Positions 12,420 to 25,680 of a DNA stretch of 64,000 nucleotides are shown here, one piece after another. Within the stretch, counting starts at the first letter, position 1. The number at the start of each line of letters is the position of its first letter. The notes below the pieces were generated by a model, which was given only the letters and a program-made list of their open reading frames with translations, was not told where the DNA came from and ran no database searches. The translations under genes and the position numbers were made by a program. Location: assembly GCA_032622095.1 (NCBI GenBank), contig CP136063.1:84547980-84611979 (forward strand). The letters run 5' to 3'. Source of the DNA: Siphonodentalium dalli (lineage: Eukaryota; Mollusca; Scaphopoda; Gadilida; Siphonodentaliidae).

Positions 12420-13345
12420 AAAACTTTAGCCAAAAGTTTAGCCAAATGAAAATTTTATTAGCCAAATGAAACAAACTTTAGCCAAATGTTTTTTAGCCAA
12501 ATTAAAAAAAACTATGGCCAAATTAAATAATCGTTTTCTGGTCGGTTCACAATTAATGACTAAAACGTCAAATCTAACAGACACAGGTAAAATACACAAT
12601 AATTTAACTAATTTTTATGAACTAGAAATAATTTTATATATATCATTTATTAAAAAAATATTAATCTTTATGGGGGGGTGGGGGGGGGGGGGGGGGTAAC
12701 CAGGGATTGTCCTTCTTAATGTCATTAAATTTTTGTTTTATATCAATATCTTTTTTTAAATCATTAAATATTAATTATTCTTGCGAAAATATTTAAGTGA
12801 CATCTGGAAACTAATAACTTAATATTGTTACGACATTATCAAATTGCAATCTGTCATAAAAGCATGCATATTATTTTGAATGTATCGGTATTGACGACAA
12901 ATATCTGTCGTGATTCACATTTGGCTGATTAAGCTATTGTCTTACACTTGGTGCTCGTAAACCTTGGCCGTCATAAATACAATGTCATCATACACATGCA
13001 TTGTGCAGGAGTCCCGTGAGTGACCAGACAGACAATGCGGGATTAGCGGATTAAATGTAAAATAATGACTTTTTTGCTGTTTCGTGCAGAGTGACGGGTT
13101 TCCCTTTGTACTGTCCGCGATCGGGTTTCCCTTTATACAGTCGGCGATATATTCCCACTTACGATGTTTTCGGACTAGATCGTTCACATCACAGAATTGA
13201 AAACCCACTTGCCAAAAATTCATGCTTTCAGTCTCCATTTGGGGTCAAAAAAAGTTTAGCCAAAAGTTTAGCCAAATGAAATTTTTATTAGCCAAATTCG
13301 AAAAAGATTAGCCATTGGCTAATTTGGCTACCGACAGCGCGAACA
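12420..13345. repeat. TTTAGCCAAA short-repeat blocks bracketing 750 bp
   Basis: Clusters of AAAAGTTTAGCCAAATGAAA at 12423-12520 and 13248-13330, and GTTCGCGCTG / CAGCGCGAAC at the outer edges, suggest one element with subrepeat ends. G-runs at 12672-12678 and 12680-12696 lie inside. Confidence 0.55.
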
Positions 13346-13973
13346 CTGCCCAGCATGCATCATTCTCGCTATCTGTAAAATGTCTATGAACAATGGCTGT
13401 GCCACGCACTCTTAGCTTTGATCCGCATTTAGAAGCATTCTGGTGTGGCGAATGAGAAACCTGCAGTAATTTATAAGCCGTAGTTCATTGTAATAATTTG
13501 AAGAATTACTTATCTTAACGGAATTCTGAGGCGGTCCATTCATGTAACCAATATATTTTATATTATGATTTATATTTATGGCTAATAATACGATCTTGGT
13601 GGCGTTACCATTTCTGACTATGGTTTTCTTGTCATCCTCTGTGTACCCTTATATCAGAACAATTGGTTTAAAACGTAGCCTGTGTTGAACTTGAGGCGTA
13701 TACTTTATAGAGCAAAATTATCTCGTACGAGAATATCAGTAATTGCTATTGTCTGGACTTGTTATGCTGGCGAAAACTGTGGACTATCGACAAAGGCACT
13801 GCTGATGGTCTGTTGTTCAGATTAAACTCTCATTCGCGAGGATACATCACCAGCAGCGCTACGTACTGCGTGATCAGTATGACACAAGAAAACTAAGATG
13901 CATGCATCAGGTCGGCCGTGAACTATCTACCATAGAATTGTTGTAGCTATCGATTATACATTTTGAAACACAT

Positions 13974-14337
13974 GTCTGTATGTATGTATGTATGTGTGTA
14001 TGTGTGAATGCATGTGTGTATGTGTTATAGACTCTAACACTGCTCGAATTTGGTATTTAACGTGTCAACTTGACCTCGCTCATAGGCATGTTTCTGGACC
14101 TTGACCGATCCGACTAAAAATTTGTGTGTATAGGACTACTTCGATCCCGGGAGCAATATGGACGGGTCCAATTTCACGTGGGACCATGTTCTCGAACGTG
14201 CTGATATAGGCATGTTTCTGGACCAATTGAACAATAGTTTGGCCAGACGCTGTATATACTGGGTACTGTCCAGATGGAGGCGATCACAAAAAAAATCCCT
14301 AACTAGCCCGAACGAAGTCGAGTACATCAGCTAGTTT
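13974..14337 (-). repeat. GGTCAA-family element, copy with TGTA microsatellite edge
   Basis: Begins with a TGTATGTATGTATG tract (13974-14025), then AGACTCTAACACTGCTCGAA and fragments of the family, ending ACGAAGTCGAGTACATCAGC. In this orientation it is the complement of the 20.5-22.3 kb copies. Confidence 0.55.
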
Positions 14338-14850
14338 AATATATATTTTGGACATTTGTCTGTCTGTTTGTCTGTTAGCTATGGCCGGGAAAACTGCCGG
14401 ACAGATTTGACGAAATTTGATACCTAGGGGAAATTATTTCCAGGGAGTATTTTGGACGGGTCAAATCTTGATCCCGACCTGACTTTGACATTCAAAAAGA
14501 TCAATTCAAGGTCAAATCTGGTAAAACGGAAGTATTTCAACGAAATTTGATACCTACTGTTACTTTTGTCCCAGGAGTGTTTCGGGTGGGTCAAATCATG
14601 ACCCTGACCTGATCTTGACATTCAAAATTGTCAATTCAAGGTCAAATCGGGTATAAAGCCGGGCGGATTTCGACGGGTACTTTTGTCGTGACTTTTGTCC
14701 GGGGGGTGTTTTGGACGGGTCAAATCGTGACCCCGACATGACCTTCACCTTTAAAATAGTCAATTCAAGGTTAAATCGCGCATTTCTCCGAAAATCAGAG
14801 GGGAACATCCCGGACGAAGTGGGGTCCACGAGCTACTATTATATATTTCT
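14338..14850 (-). repeat. GGTCAA-family element, about 128-bp units
   Basis: A TGTCTGTCTGTTTGTCTG edge, then about three units with GACGGGTCAAATCGTGACCC and TCAATTCAAGGTCAAATC spaced 128-130 bp, ending CCCGGACGAAGTGGGGTCCA. Minus-strand short open frames here are repeat by-products. Confidence 0.8.
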
Positions 14851-15289
14851 AGATTTAGTTACAAACTAAATACCTGTATATTGTACAAAGAAATGTTTGA
14901 CAAATATATCTGTATCAATATTACCATACGGGTCATTAAAATAGATACGACGAAACAAATTTTGAAGGGTGCATGTATCAGGTAAATTTTTATATTTCAA
15001 ATGATGACAGGAATGCAGAAAGTTGAAGTACCTACGTAATACTGGCTATCCGCATGAAGAGATATACATGTATATAAAAACCAGATGAGGGATATGTCTG
15101 TACAGTTGCTAAACAATTCAGTCATGCAAAAGAGGATCAAAGAGTAAGATACCAAATTGCTGCCTGTGGTAATGTTTTTTAACGAAATTCGGGAAAATTA
15201 GATTACTCTCACCCTGGTTATCCAGAAGATAATTGTGGAATCTGATGACGATCGCACAAGGGTGTCGTCTGTAGGATCAACCAAATTAT

Positions 15290-16270
15290 TTAGCCATAAA
15301 AATAGTAAAATTGAAGATCACTGCTGGCAGTGATGTCTTCACAAGGACAGTTTGAGAACAAAATATGGCTCACATCTAGCGGTGACCCAAAATATCCACA
15401 TAAGAAAAAGTTCTCCAATAAAAGCTGGCTGCAGGGTGCGCCAATTGATTCAAATTCGAAATTTAGCAGGGTGTACTGCTTGTGGCCATGTTTTCCCCGC
15501 AAATTTGATAGACTGATGGACAAAACCACTGAATCCGTTGAATCAATATACATGTATACATGGATTAATTTATATGCATTGTTATACACAGTACTGGTAT
15601 ATAAAGGTACTGAAAATAACTATATTACTAGTATACACAAAATAAACCATATATCATGGCTATGGGTTCTAATATCCGAACATGACAGCTGAGAACTTGG
15701 TGTGAATTAAAGAGTGGTGGTTTCTCAAGCATATCTAACCCTCCACGTTAGAAACATGCCATTAAATGTCATAAGTATAATCTAGCTTGAGGACAGAAGT
15801 GATCCATAAAACCCCCCTTAATTCAACCAGGTCATCGCGCGATGTATGATCGATCACATGATGATCTAGGGGATTAGAATTGATGTATAAAAACAGCACT
15901 GCATGTAAATATAAAATAAAATAGTGCTACATCTTATTACAGATTATTGCCATATATAATCAGTGATTATACAGACAGTCTGACAAAATAAAGTTTCAGT
16001 GACACTCTATCCGAAGAGGGGAATAATTTCATCTGTTACAGTCAATGGAGCAATTATGAATCTGGAAAGGTGAAATTTCTAAGTAATACTAGATATCGAC
16101 ATGACGCGATAAAATATAACGTAAATGCAATATGGCCGCTGGCGACCATTTTTTCCTATGAAATTAAAAAAATATTTGATAGCTCTCATCTGATAGATCA
16201 ATATCAAGATAAATATGAAGTTTGGTGATGATCGGATGAGTGAAGTGGACTGTGGTCTGTGCTAAACGGT
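15290..16270 (+). repeat. Decayed units related to the 158-bp family
   Basis: GCTCACATCTAGCGGTGACC with GGCTGCAGGGTGCGCCAATT near 15370-15450, and TATGAAGTTTGGTGATGATC near 16214, match the older dispersed copies at 45.8 and 50.9 kb. Overlapping short open frames do not look coding. Confidence 0.45.
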
Positions 16271-16795
16271 TTAGTAATGCTTAAAAAAATTCTTACCTTA
16301 AAGGCACGTGCGGCCTTAATTGTCGAAAATATTCATATTTGTTCCAAACACCGTAAACAGAAAAACATTAAAACGCATACAGTTCCGTTCATATATACCA
16401 TGACCATCGCGTAAACAGCATGTTATCAAAAGACCTACTATATTTTACCTAAGCAAGAGCCTGATTGTGTTACAGAAGACAGCACAATGCTACTGGCTAA
16501 TCACACACATGTCATAAACGCTCTTTATTAGTTCCATATCAGGTATTCAACAACAAAGAACGCTCTTTATGTTTACCATCATAATATAAACAAACACCAG
16601 AAAAGTTACTTTTTATGCTTTTGTTTACATAACAATGGTCAAACAAATGACCATAACATACTGTTTATGCGATATTTCTTATTTGTATACGGACAAAGTC
16701 TATCTACATTTTGATGTTCTTTCTGTTTGTGGCGGTTTTTGACGGGTGGAGATATTTTCACAGGATACCCACCGCCAAGGCCAACCGTGTCTTTA

Positions 16796-17075
16796 ATATT
16801 TTTATGTTCACTTTATAAACTTCACTGAGTCATCTTTGTCATGTACTGAGTTTGATATCTTTTGTTAACAGTTTATAAATCATGTATGTCTCATGTTTGT
16901 TATTTTAATTTATGTGTTTATTATCATTAAATAAAGTTGCATTCCTTAAAAAGATTCTTACCTCAATGTTTTTATGTTCACTTTATAAACTCCACTGAGT
17001 CATCTTTGTCATGTATTGAATTTGATATCTTTTGTTAACAGTTTATAAATTATGTATGTCTCGTGTTCGTTATTA
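16796..17075 (+). repeat. Direct duplication of about 110 bp, 170-bp period
   Basis: TTTATGTTCACTTTATAAAC with GAGTCATCTTTGTCATGTA and GATATCTTTTGTTAACAGTT occurs at 16801 and 16971. Confidence 0.8.
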
Positions 17076-18019
17076 TATTATATATACTTTATAGTGTGTT
17101 TTCAGAACGAAAAAAAATTGAATAAAATCAACAAATTTGTAAATTTAAAAACAATTCAAACGTTGTTGTATTCCATGTCCCAGCCCGGACATATACACCA
17201 AATTTCAATAATATTCATTGAGAAACAACGGACCAAACGCTATATAACACCCGTATACATCTTTTATTCCGAATCGGACTCGGGTACATGTTATAGTAGG
17301 TACCGAATTGACACACGTCGACTGGGCGAGTTGGCCATGGGGCGATTAGGCCGATTCCGGCACATTCTATAATTTACCGTATGTATCCGTTTACGCGTAG
17401 TTTACTTTAGAAAGTTCCGCAATTAATACCGTAAATAGAGCGACCTTATTTGACAGAGAATGCCTCTGTTATTGATTATCAAGTTGCTGTACATTAAAAA
17501 CGACAAATTCACATGCTCGTTCAAGCGCAGTAGTCTATTTTCCCCATGTTAAAGGACATCCACAAATACTAAATAACGCTAACCTACTGCCGAATGTTTG
17601 ACACGACAACTGTTAACATATTTGGGCTGAATTCATCTGACGCGGTATTATTCCTCAAAATAAACAACAAAACCATCGTTACTTGGAAATGTAGTTTGGG
17701 CTAACATTTACATAAATCCTCCAGATCAATTATCCGACACACACGTCAGATGAAAAAGTCACATGAAGTAACCGGCCAAATTGGCCGAAATTACCACTGA
17801 TCGCCGCCAAAACAGTAGCCGACAAGAAAACCATAGTCAGAAATGGTAACGCCACCAAGATCGTAATATTAGCCATAAATATAAATAATAATACAATTAT
17901 TCTATAAACTAGCTTTCAAATTTTATGCGGGAAATTTGCGTACTTCCATATTTCAAGTTTTCCCGTTTCTCGTGGCATACATTACTTTCATCAAACTGTC
18001 TTCTTTATTACACAAGCTG

Positions 18020-18610
18020 ATAGGCCCGACTTCACCCGGGCTGTTTCCCATCTGCTTTCCGGTGAAAGGTGCGATTTGACCTTCAATTGACTATTTCGAA
18101 AGTCAAGGTCAGGTCAGGGTCATGATTTGTCCAGTCCAAAACACCCCCACCCGTAGAAAACTACCCATAGGTATCATATTTCGTCGAAATCCGTCCGTTT
18201 TACCCAACTTGAACTTTAATTAACAATTTTGAAGGTCAAGGTAAGGTCAGAGTCATGATTTGACCCGTCCAAAACAACCCCCCCCCCGACAAAAGTACCC
18301 ATAGGTATCAAATTTCGTCGAAATCTATCCGTTTTATCCGAGTTGACCTTTGATTGGCCATATTGAAGGTCAAGGTCAGGCCGAGGTCACGATTTGACCC
18401 GTTCAAAACTCTCCTCGGACCAAAGTATCCCTAGGTATAAAATTTCGCCGAAATTTGTCCGTTTTACCCAAATTGACCTTGCATTGACAGTTTTAAAGGT
18501 CAAGGTCAGGTCGGGGTCACGATTTGACCCGTTCAAAACACTTCCCGGACACAAATACCCATAAGTATCAAATTACGTTGAAATCTATGGAAAGCCGAGG
18601 AGGACATGTT
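18020..18610 (+). repeat. GGTCAA-family element, four units
   Basis: Starts AGGCCCGACTTCACCCGGGC and has units with GAAGGTCAAGGTCAGGTC and ACGATTTGACCCGTTCAAAA at about 130-bp spacing. The microsatellite tail of other copies is absent. Confidence 0.8.
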
Positions 18611-19194
18611 GGTTGCTTATTGCTAGATATACGACGCGGTATTTTGAAGGTGTTTCAAACTAGGAGATAGAAGTATTCTGCCTTTCAAATGGTGATGAAT
18701 TATAGTAGTTTATTCAAATTTTATGGCATAAATTGTTATTAAAACCGTATATACTATAAAAAATTAATGACTCGAAAATTAAGTGGGCCTTTAAACAAAG
18801 TCACAATTGCATTTAGGCTCATCTCATACTCGTCCATTCAGCGATATTCTACTGCGCAGTTTGTTATAGCCTCCAGTATTTATTGAGCGTTATACCCCCA
18901 ACTGTTATAATTCGCCTTTAGCAGGCGTACTCTTGCCTCAGATTATTGAGATATTAGGTCACACATAATCACATTAAATCGCATCGTAACATAGCAATTG
19001 TGTGGGCTCCTTGGCGTGAATATGTAATGAGAAATAAGGTCATACGTAATGACATTAAACTCAAGAAAACCCTCGAAAACAAAACAAAATCACATTTAAT
19101 GTTTTACGTTATTTCCTTCATAAAAAGAATCTTCGTGATAATGAACCCTCTCGTTACTTTAGAATATAGAATTAACCTTAAAATAAAAAAAATC

Positions 19195-19315
19195 TTTGGA
19201 ACACAGAACCTTCGGAATAACGAACCTTCGGATTGGTGAACCTTCGGAATAGCGAACATTCAGAGAAATTTCGGAATAGTGGACCTTCGGGATAGTGAAC
19301 ATTCGGAATAGAGAC
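19195..19315 (+). repeat. Short CCTTCGGAATAGCGAA repeats
   Basis: Five or more imperfect 16-20 bp units (CCTTCGGAATARNGAA). A second cluster is at 19745-19800, and flanking AAACAAAATCACATTTAATG sequence is repeated at about 19080 and 19562, so a roughly 480-550-bp unit is duplicated across 19000-19810. Confidence 0.7.
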
Positions 19316-20475
19316 ATGCCCCCCAATATTCATATTATATGCCCAGAGTTCAAAGGTATGGACCCATAAAATTCTAAACTTGGCCCTTAAAATATTGAAC
19401 TCCAAATTGGAGCACACACAGAACACCACTTAAGTCAACTGAACCTATGTCATGTCCCAATGCGGGAGGGTCCATATATACCACAACATTCATAGTATAT
19501 GCCAAGAATTCAAAGGTATGGGCCCACGTAATGACATAAAATCTCAAGAAAACCAGCGAAAACAAAACAAAATCACATTTAATGTTCTAAGTTAAGTTAT
19601 TTCCTCCTGTATCTGTATCGGTGTGCGCGCATGATTAGTTCGGATGTGAGCGCACACTCCATATAAAGAATCTTTGTGAAAATGAACCCTCTCAAATTAG
19701 TCTCAATACTTTAAAATATAGAATTAACCTAAAAATAACAAAAACCTTCGGAATAGAGAACCTTCGGAATAGCGGACCTTCGGGATAGCAAACCTTCATA
19801 ATAGAAGCATGTCCCCACAATTACACCGGTGACGTAAACACATGTGCCAATCTTAGTTGTACTCTCGTAATTATCGGTACGATGAAACGGTGACGGAATC
19901 TGACGAGGTTTGCCGAATGTACAATCACCCAGTGAATTATCGATCGACGTTGCGATATCAAAAAACCAAAAGCTAGAAACACCACACTACGGTGGCGTAA
20001 TAATGTGTCACTTGCAACACATAGGAAACAGCCGTCCACACCATACTGTGCCATAACCAATACAAAATCCAAGACTGCCCCCCCCCCCTCCAATGTGTTT
20101 TTGTTCTTGATGACACAATTGTCACGGTTATTCACGCTGTTGGTGTCGGATTGTAATAGATGACAACTTCAGAAATTAGCAGTCTTCCGTGATTTAGTAT
20201 CGAACGTTTTTTCCTTTTTGAAAACAATTAAAACTGGTTCAGCCAGTTACAGATGTGTTGACGGTTTAAATGCAGACGGGGAACCACAGTGCAGTTATAT
20301 TTGTCGATAACTTCCTGTTGATCTCTCCGAGACAAAATCCATACGTGGGAATGACATGACCACCATCCGATTTTAAATCTTCGAAATACATTTTCAATGT
20401 ATAAACCTACACACGCGGATTGAAATAGTTGGATGGGACATGGCATGACATGATATTAATTATTTGATTAACTAC

Positions 20476-21098
20476 TAGCAGGTGGACCAGACTTCGTCCG
20501 GGCTGTTTCCCCTCTGCTTTTCTGCGAATTGCGCGATTTGACCTTGAATTGTCCATTTTGAAGGTCAAGGTCAGGTGGGGTCACGATTTGACCCGTCCAA
20601 AACACTGCCCGGACAAAAGTACCCGTCGAAATCCATCCGTTTTACCCGATTTGACCTCGAATTGATCATTTTGAAGGTCAAGGTCGGGTCGGTGTCACGA
20701 TTTGACCCGTCCAAAACACTCAGTGGACAAAAGTAACCCCACTTATCAAATTTCGTCGAAATCCCATCAAAATTCGCGATTTGACCTTGAATTGACCCGA
20801 TTTCAAGGTAAATGTCACGTCGCACGGGCAAACGGACAGGCTTACGACACTCCCCATACGAAATTATCCAGACACCAATTTTCATCGAAATCCCGTGATA
20901 CTCGGGCGTTTGACCTTGAAATGACCCGATTACAAGGTCAAGGTTACGTCGCACGGGCAAATTAATAGGCCCATGCCACTCCACGGCCGAAAGTACCCCC
21001 ACATACCAAGTTTCATCGAACTCGGCTAGGCCATTTTCGAGTCCATCGCGAACAGACAGACACACACACACACATATTTCCCAAAATATATAATAGAC
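20476..21098 (+). repeat. GGTCAA-family element, tandem copy 1
   Basis: Starts AGCAGGTGGACCAGACTTCG, has several GGTCAAGGTC units and ends with CAGACAGACACACACACACA followed by CCCAAAATATATAATAGACT. The next copy starts immediately. Confidence 0.85.
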
Positions 21099-21704
21099 TA
21101 TAGCAGGTGGACCCGATTTCGTCCGGGCTGTTTCCCCTCTGCTTTTCGGCGAATTGCGCGATTTGACCTTGAATTGCCCATTTTGAAGGTCAAGGTCAGG
21201 TGGGGTCACGATTTGACCCGTCCAAAACACTGCCCGGACAAAAGTACCCGACAAAACTACCCGTCGAAATCCATCCGGTTTTACCCGATTTGACCTCGAA
21301 TTGATCATTTTGAAGGTCAAGGTCAGGTCGGGGTTACGATTTGACCCGTCCAAAACACTCAGTGGACAAAAGTAACCCCATGTATCAAATTTCGTCGAAA
21401 TCCCATAAAAATTCCCGATTTGACCCGATTTCAAGGTCAAGGTCACGTTGCACGGGCAAAGGAATAGGCTTACGACACTCCCATACGAAAGTATCCCTAG
21501 ACACTGATTTTCACTAACGTTCGACCTTGAAATGACCCGATTTCAAGGTCAAGGTCACATCGCACGGGCAAATTAATAGGCCCATGCCACTCCACGGCCG
21601 AAAGTACCCCCACATACCAAGTTTCATCGAAATTGGCTCGGCCGTTTTCGAGTCCATCGCGAACACACACACAGACAGACAGATTTCCCAAAATATATAA
21701 TAGA
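21099..21704 (+). repeat. GGTCAA-family element, tandem copy 2
   Basis: Same start (TAGCAGGTGGACCCGATTTC), same units and the same tail (ACAGACAGACAG, CCCAAAATATATAATAGACT) as copy 1, so the family boundaries are clear from the repetition. Long open frames on the minus strand across both copies (about 290 codons) are by-products. Confidence 0.85.
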
Positions 21705-22262
21705 CTAACCGATGAGCCCGACGTTGTCCGGGCTATTCAAAAACCAAATTTCAAGTCGAGAGCTCTACCCAGCCCGACGTTGTCCGAGCTATTCAAAAAC
21801 CAAATTTCAAGTCGATAGCTCTACCCGTTTCCTAGATCTGTCCTGCGCATGCGCGAAGCTGGCGTCGCAGACCCGATAAAATTCGTATCCGGGGCAAGAT
21901 ACATTCACATACCATATTTCAAGTCGATAGCTCCACCCGTTTCCGAGATCTCGTCTGCGCATGCGCGAAGCTGGCGTCGCACGGGCTCGGCGACCCGATA
22001 AAATTCGTATCCGGGGCAAGATACATTCACATACCATATTTCAAGTCGATAGCTCCACCCGTTTCCGAGATCTCGTCTGCGCATGCGCTGCACGGGCGTC
22101 GCACGGGCTCGCCAATACGACAAGGACGACCGCCTGGTCAAACTACACACACGTACCAAGTTTCGTCCCGATCGGTCGAGAATAGTAGATTTGTATAAAT
22201 GACATACATACAGACAAACATACAGACGGACAAACAGAGGTCTTCAAAATATATATGAGATA
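21705..22262 (+). repeat. Related element with CGCATGCGCGAAGCTGGCGT units
   Basis: Shares the GCCCGACGTTGTCCGGGCTA-type start and a CAGACAAACATACAGACGGA tail with the preceding copies. Its internal units (about 60 bp, then about 115 bp) are different: ATTTCAAGTCGATAGCTC and CTGCGCATGCGCGAAGC. Confidence 0.75.
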
Positions 22263-25061
22263 TCCACCAATAAGTCAACCATTCTCACTAAAAATACTTC
22301 ATATATGATCATTTTCCAGAGACCACATACTGTTGCTATGGTAACGCCATTTTTGAGGCAACTAATCGATAAGAAGCTTGTCAGCATTGGTTTTCAATGT
22401 TTCCAGTATATGGAATTTACGATTAACTACATTGCCCAAAATCCCCAAATTTGTTTACGAAACCCATTTTTTTAATACAAATGACAGGCTACTATGAAGG
22501 AAGTTGGAGTGTGAAATGGACCGATCTATTGCGATGTGGTTGCTAGAACGGGTGCAAAAACATTTGTAAATTCCCGAGGGCATCATTACGCTGCATTGAT
22601 CTATGCAGCTGCAATTGCAAATACAGTAATGTCCTAAGTAATCGACCCCTTAACCACAGCAGAATTATGGTTTGGCCTAACTTTTCAGGATTTAGTCGGA
22701 AATAAATATCCATATTTCCGACTAAATCCTGAAAAGTTACCCATAATTCTGCTGTGGTTAAAAGGTCGATTACTTAGGGCATTACCGTAAGTGTTGCCAA
22801 CAGTGGCATGTATGCACATTTTTCCAACTCTTTAGGGTGCGTTCACACAACTAGCAGAATTGACTGGCGATTTGTCATGAATTCTTCATACATGACTATC
22901 CCGTTGCACATTCTTGAATGCCACTTATTAGAATAGCAGAATGAGTGTCTTCCATTGTTTTATCCCATATTGGAGTGACGAAATGCCACGAGTTATTGCA
23001 CGATTGATTCTCATAATATATTAGAATAATTTTTTTAGCACTCTTCAGTTCTATAACAACTATATGGGGAATTACATATATCTCACTATATTCCTATTGC
23101 AAATGTAAACAATTCCTATCATAGCTTGTCGCACATAATTCGCACCTACACTCGTAATAAAAACATTTGCTGACCTCTATTTTGAAGAATTGTAGTTAAT
23201 ATCATAAATATTTAAACATTGCGGTACTTGTATGTTGCGCATATAATTCCACAATGATTAGCAGCTTGTCAAATTTTGAGTACGTGTTATTATAGCTGCA
23301 CAAAGGTTATCGGGTAGCTCCATAGCAACGGTTGCCAGGCAGTTTTGTACCAGACCAATGGCCAATATTGTCCACCCACTCTCGCTAAAATGATAATATG
23401 ATATACAGTTAACGCGGAAGATTGTCATAATCAACATCCAGAAGTTTTATATCATAGAAATGCTTCTCGTTTCATTGTAACCATCAATTATAGTAATCAA
23501 AACAAACAACCCTATGTACATACCATTGATTTATTTTGTTTTGCATTATATTTACGCTATTCCATCATCTTCTAGCCTTTAATTTGTGTTTTGCAATCCT
23601 TAAAATTGTTATATATATACAGATTGATTTATCAGTTTATATTTTCTTGTCAAAGTACATTTTTATAATAAAAAATGTACACACATCTCAATAAAATGTT
23701 TATTCACGCAGCCAATGATAGGGACTTCCAAACAAATGGCGCCAATTTCAAGTTATCCACCATTTTTAATCAACCCAACTATAACGGACACATGAGTCAC
23801 TGTCTCAATGGATATATAGCCTGATCCCTTTTCAGCACAAATAGGTACATAAAACATTGTTTTTCGTTCAGAAACTGAGTCATAACGATGCATACTTGTT
23901 GGGATTGAGAGAAAAACAAGATTTTTTGTCAACACGGTTGCCATGGCAACCATGGGCATTTTCCAGCTTGGCATGATATCCAAAATGTCTTATTTTTATA
24001 TGTAGTACATGCGTGTTAAGTTTGGTGTTTTTACCATAAAATGCACGATTGTGTCATCTATCCGCCCCACTACAAGGGATATTGACGTTCTGACCCCGAT
24101 TTCTTGGATATATCCCATGAAATGGATTGAGAAAAAAATGAGAACCATTGTGGCTGAATTGACCTCAGTCTGACGGTCCTGGTTGAATCTCTCGTCACGG
24201 TGTTTTAAGTTTCCCGAAAGCAGCCGATCGATTTCAATGTTTGTATATGACGAAACCAATCATTCAGTCGGGATCCCAGAACACTTCAAATGAACGCCAT
24301 AGGTCGAAAGTTTTACTTCCTCTCGCACCAAGTGGCGAGTCCACCGTGCAACTATAAAGGATGTCACCTCCATTTTCACATTCATGCATATATTAATTAT
24401 ATTTCGATCAGTTATATGGAAATTTAACCAAAATATATCTATTAATGCATGTACTAATAATGCATGGTATGAGCATCAAACACAAGAGGTATGGCAGACC
24501 AACGGCAAAAGCCACGATGAGTGTAGTCTTGATTGACAGCCGTCTTGTCTTGATTGACACCCGTCTTGTTCCTAGTGTGCTTGGAGTCAGGCCCGTCCTG
24601 GTTATGACCAGTGTCTCGCAAACAGAATTGAATCATCCAGGTTTATCACCAGATATGGGGGCCTGGTTGTTAACTACCACAGGCCCCTTGGGGAAAAATC
24701 CTATAATACCAATATATACCAGTGGTATATTTGAAGGGGTCTGAAACACGTTCTTGGCGGACCATAATTTCTACCACCAGTCCTGCTATTTATGACACAC
24801 AGTTTACAATAAACCCAGTCGAGTAGCATTCCATATATGGAGTTTGGAATATTCATGAATTCCATATATGGATGCTACACCAGAACTTTGACCTGTAGCA
24901 ATGAATCGATAGAATTGAGACTAGGTTAACAAAACGACCCTATATAAATGGCCTCGGATATCAGTTACTGCTCTAGTGGTTTCATGTTTCAAAGTGCATA
25001 CAGACGAATGCATAACTCTTTTTTTTATAGATTCATTTTACAATTGTATGAACTAGTGATT
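22263..25061. other. No recognisable gene; one foldback MITE
   Basis: Besides the MITE at 22624, I see only unassigned sequence. GGTTGCCATGGCAACC at 23936-23951 and ATGCCAAGCT nearby recall 5265-5306 in inverse order, hinting at one dispersed repeat. Confidence 0.5.
22624..22787. mobile_element. 164-bp foldback MITE, shorter third copy
   Basis: Same family as the copies at 36001 and 37715 (CAGTAATGTCCTAAGTAATC and complement, TA on both sides) but with a smaller centre: the GCTCTCA/GAGAGC middle segment is missing. Confidence 0.85.
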
Positions 25062-25165
25062 TTAAAGGGGCACTGTACACTAAATCCAATTATTTATGGG
25101 ACCATCTCCTTTTATACTTAACAGAATATATGCAATAAATGAATGAATTTGAGCCTTCGATATAA
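25062..25165 (+). mobile_element. Partial copy of the TTAAAGGGG MITE
   Basis: TTAAAGGGGCACTGTACACT, GGGACCATCTCCTTTTA and AATGAATGAATTTGAGCC match the left arm of the element at 3328; the right arm is absent. Confidence 0.65.
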
Positions 25166-25309
25166 TTCCACGCATGTCCTTAAACATTAGTGTCACAGTG
25201 GGAGAAAACTCACCCCACCATGTGAGCCACAATGAGAACCATAAATGAACAACAGGTCTAAACAAAATATTAGAACCATATCATCAGGCCTTGATCCACC
25301 CCATTCCAT

Positions 25310-25680
25310 CTCCACAAATGAGAACCATGATTATAACTATATGACAAACCTCCCTCTCACAATGAGAATCATACCATAAGAACCACATGGGGGAAAGACA
25401 CAAATATTCCATGAGAACCATATAAGAATCACATGGCTAACCAAACTTTGAGAACCAGTCATGAGAACCATATCATTGAACATCCACATACCACTGATCC
25501 ATAATGAGAACCATATGCCAAACATCCCTCTCACAATGCAGACCATATTAGAACCATACCATGAGAACAATATGCCAAACCTCCCTCTCACAATGAGAAC
25601 CATATGCCAAACATCTCTCTCACAATGAGAACCATATAAGAACCACATAGCAGCCCCCTCCCCCACAATGAGAATATGTA
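25310..25680 (+). repeat. Irregular short repeats (ACAATGAGAACCATAT)
   Basis: At least eight copies of ATGAGAACCAT mixed with CCAAACCTCCCTCTCACAAT, spaced irregularly at 20-60 bp. Confidence 0.75.

Larger units (their letters stand above)
13569..17884. repeat. Pair of 65-bp inverted repeats 4.2 kb apart
   Basis: TTTATATTTATGGCTAATAA through CGTTACCATTTCTGACTATG to TTTTCTTGTC at 13569-13633 recurs inverted at 17821-17884 with almost no differences. Between them no transposase is recognisable and several other repeats occur, so this is either a composite unit or two solo ends. Confidence 0.55.

Noticed and set aside
12672-12696. G-run as a regulatory quadruplex
   Set aside because: Long homopolymer G tracts (also 27246-27257 and 38693-38715) are better explained as low-complexity sequence or assembly noise; no gene start nearby.
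20571-21446. Minus-strand open frame of 291 codons
   Set aside because: It spans two tandem copies of the GGTCAA repeat and encodes only the translated repeat units.
23996-24259. Minus-strand open frame of 87 codons
   Set aside because: No recognisable family, no splice context, and typical length for chance in this AT content.
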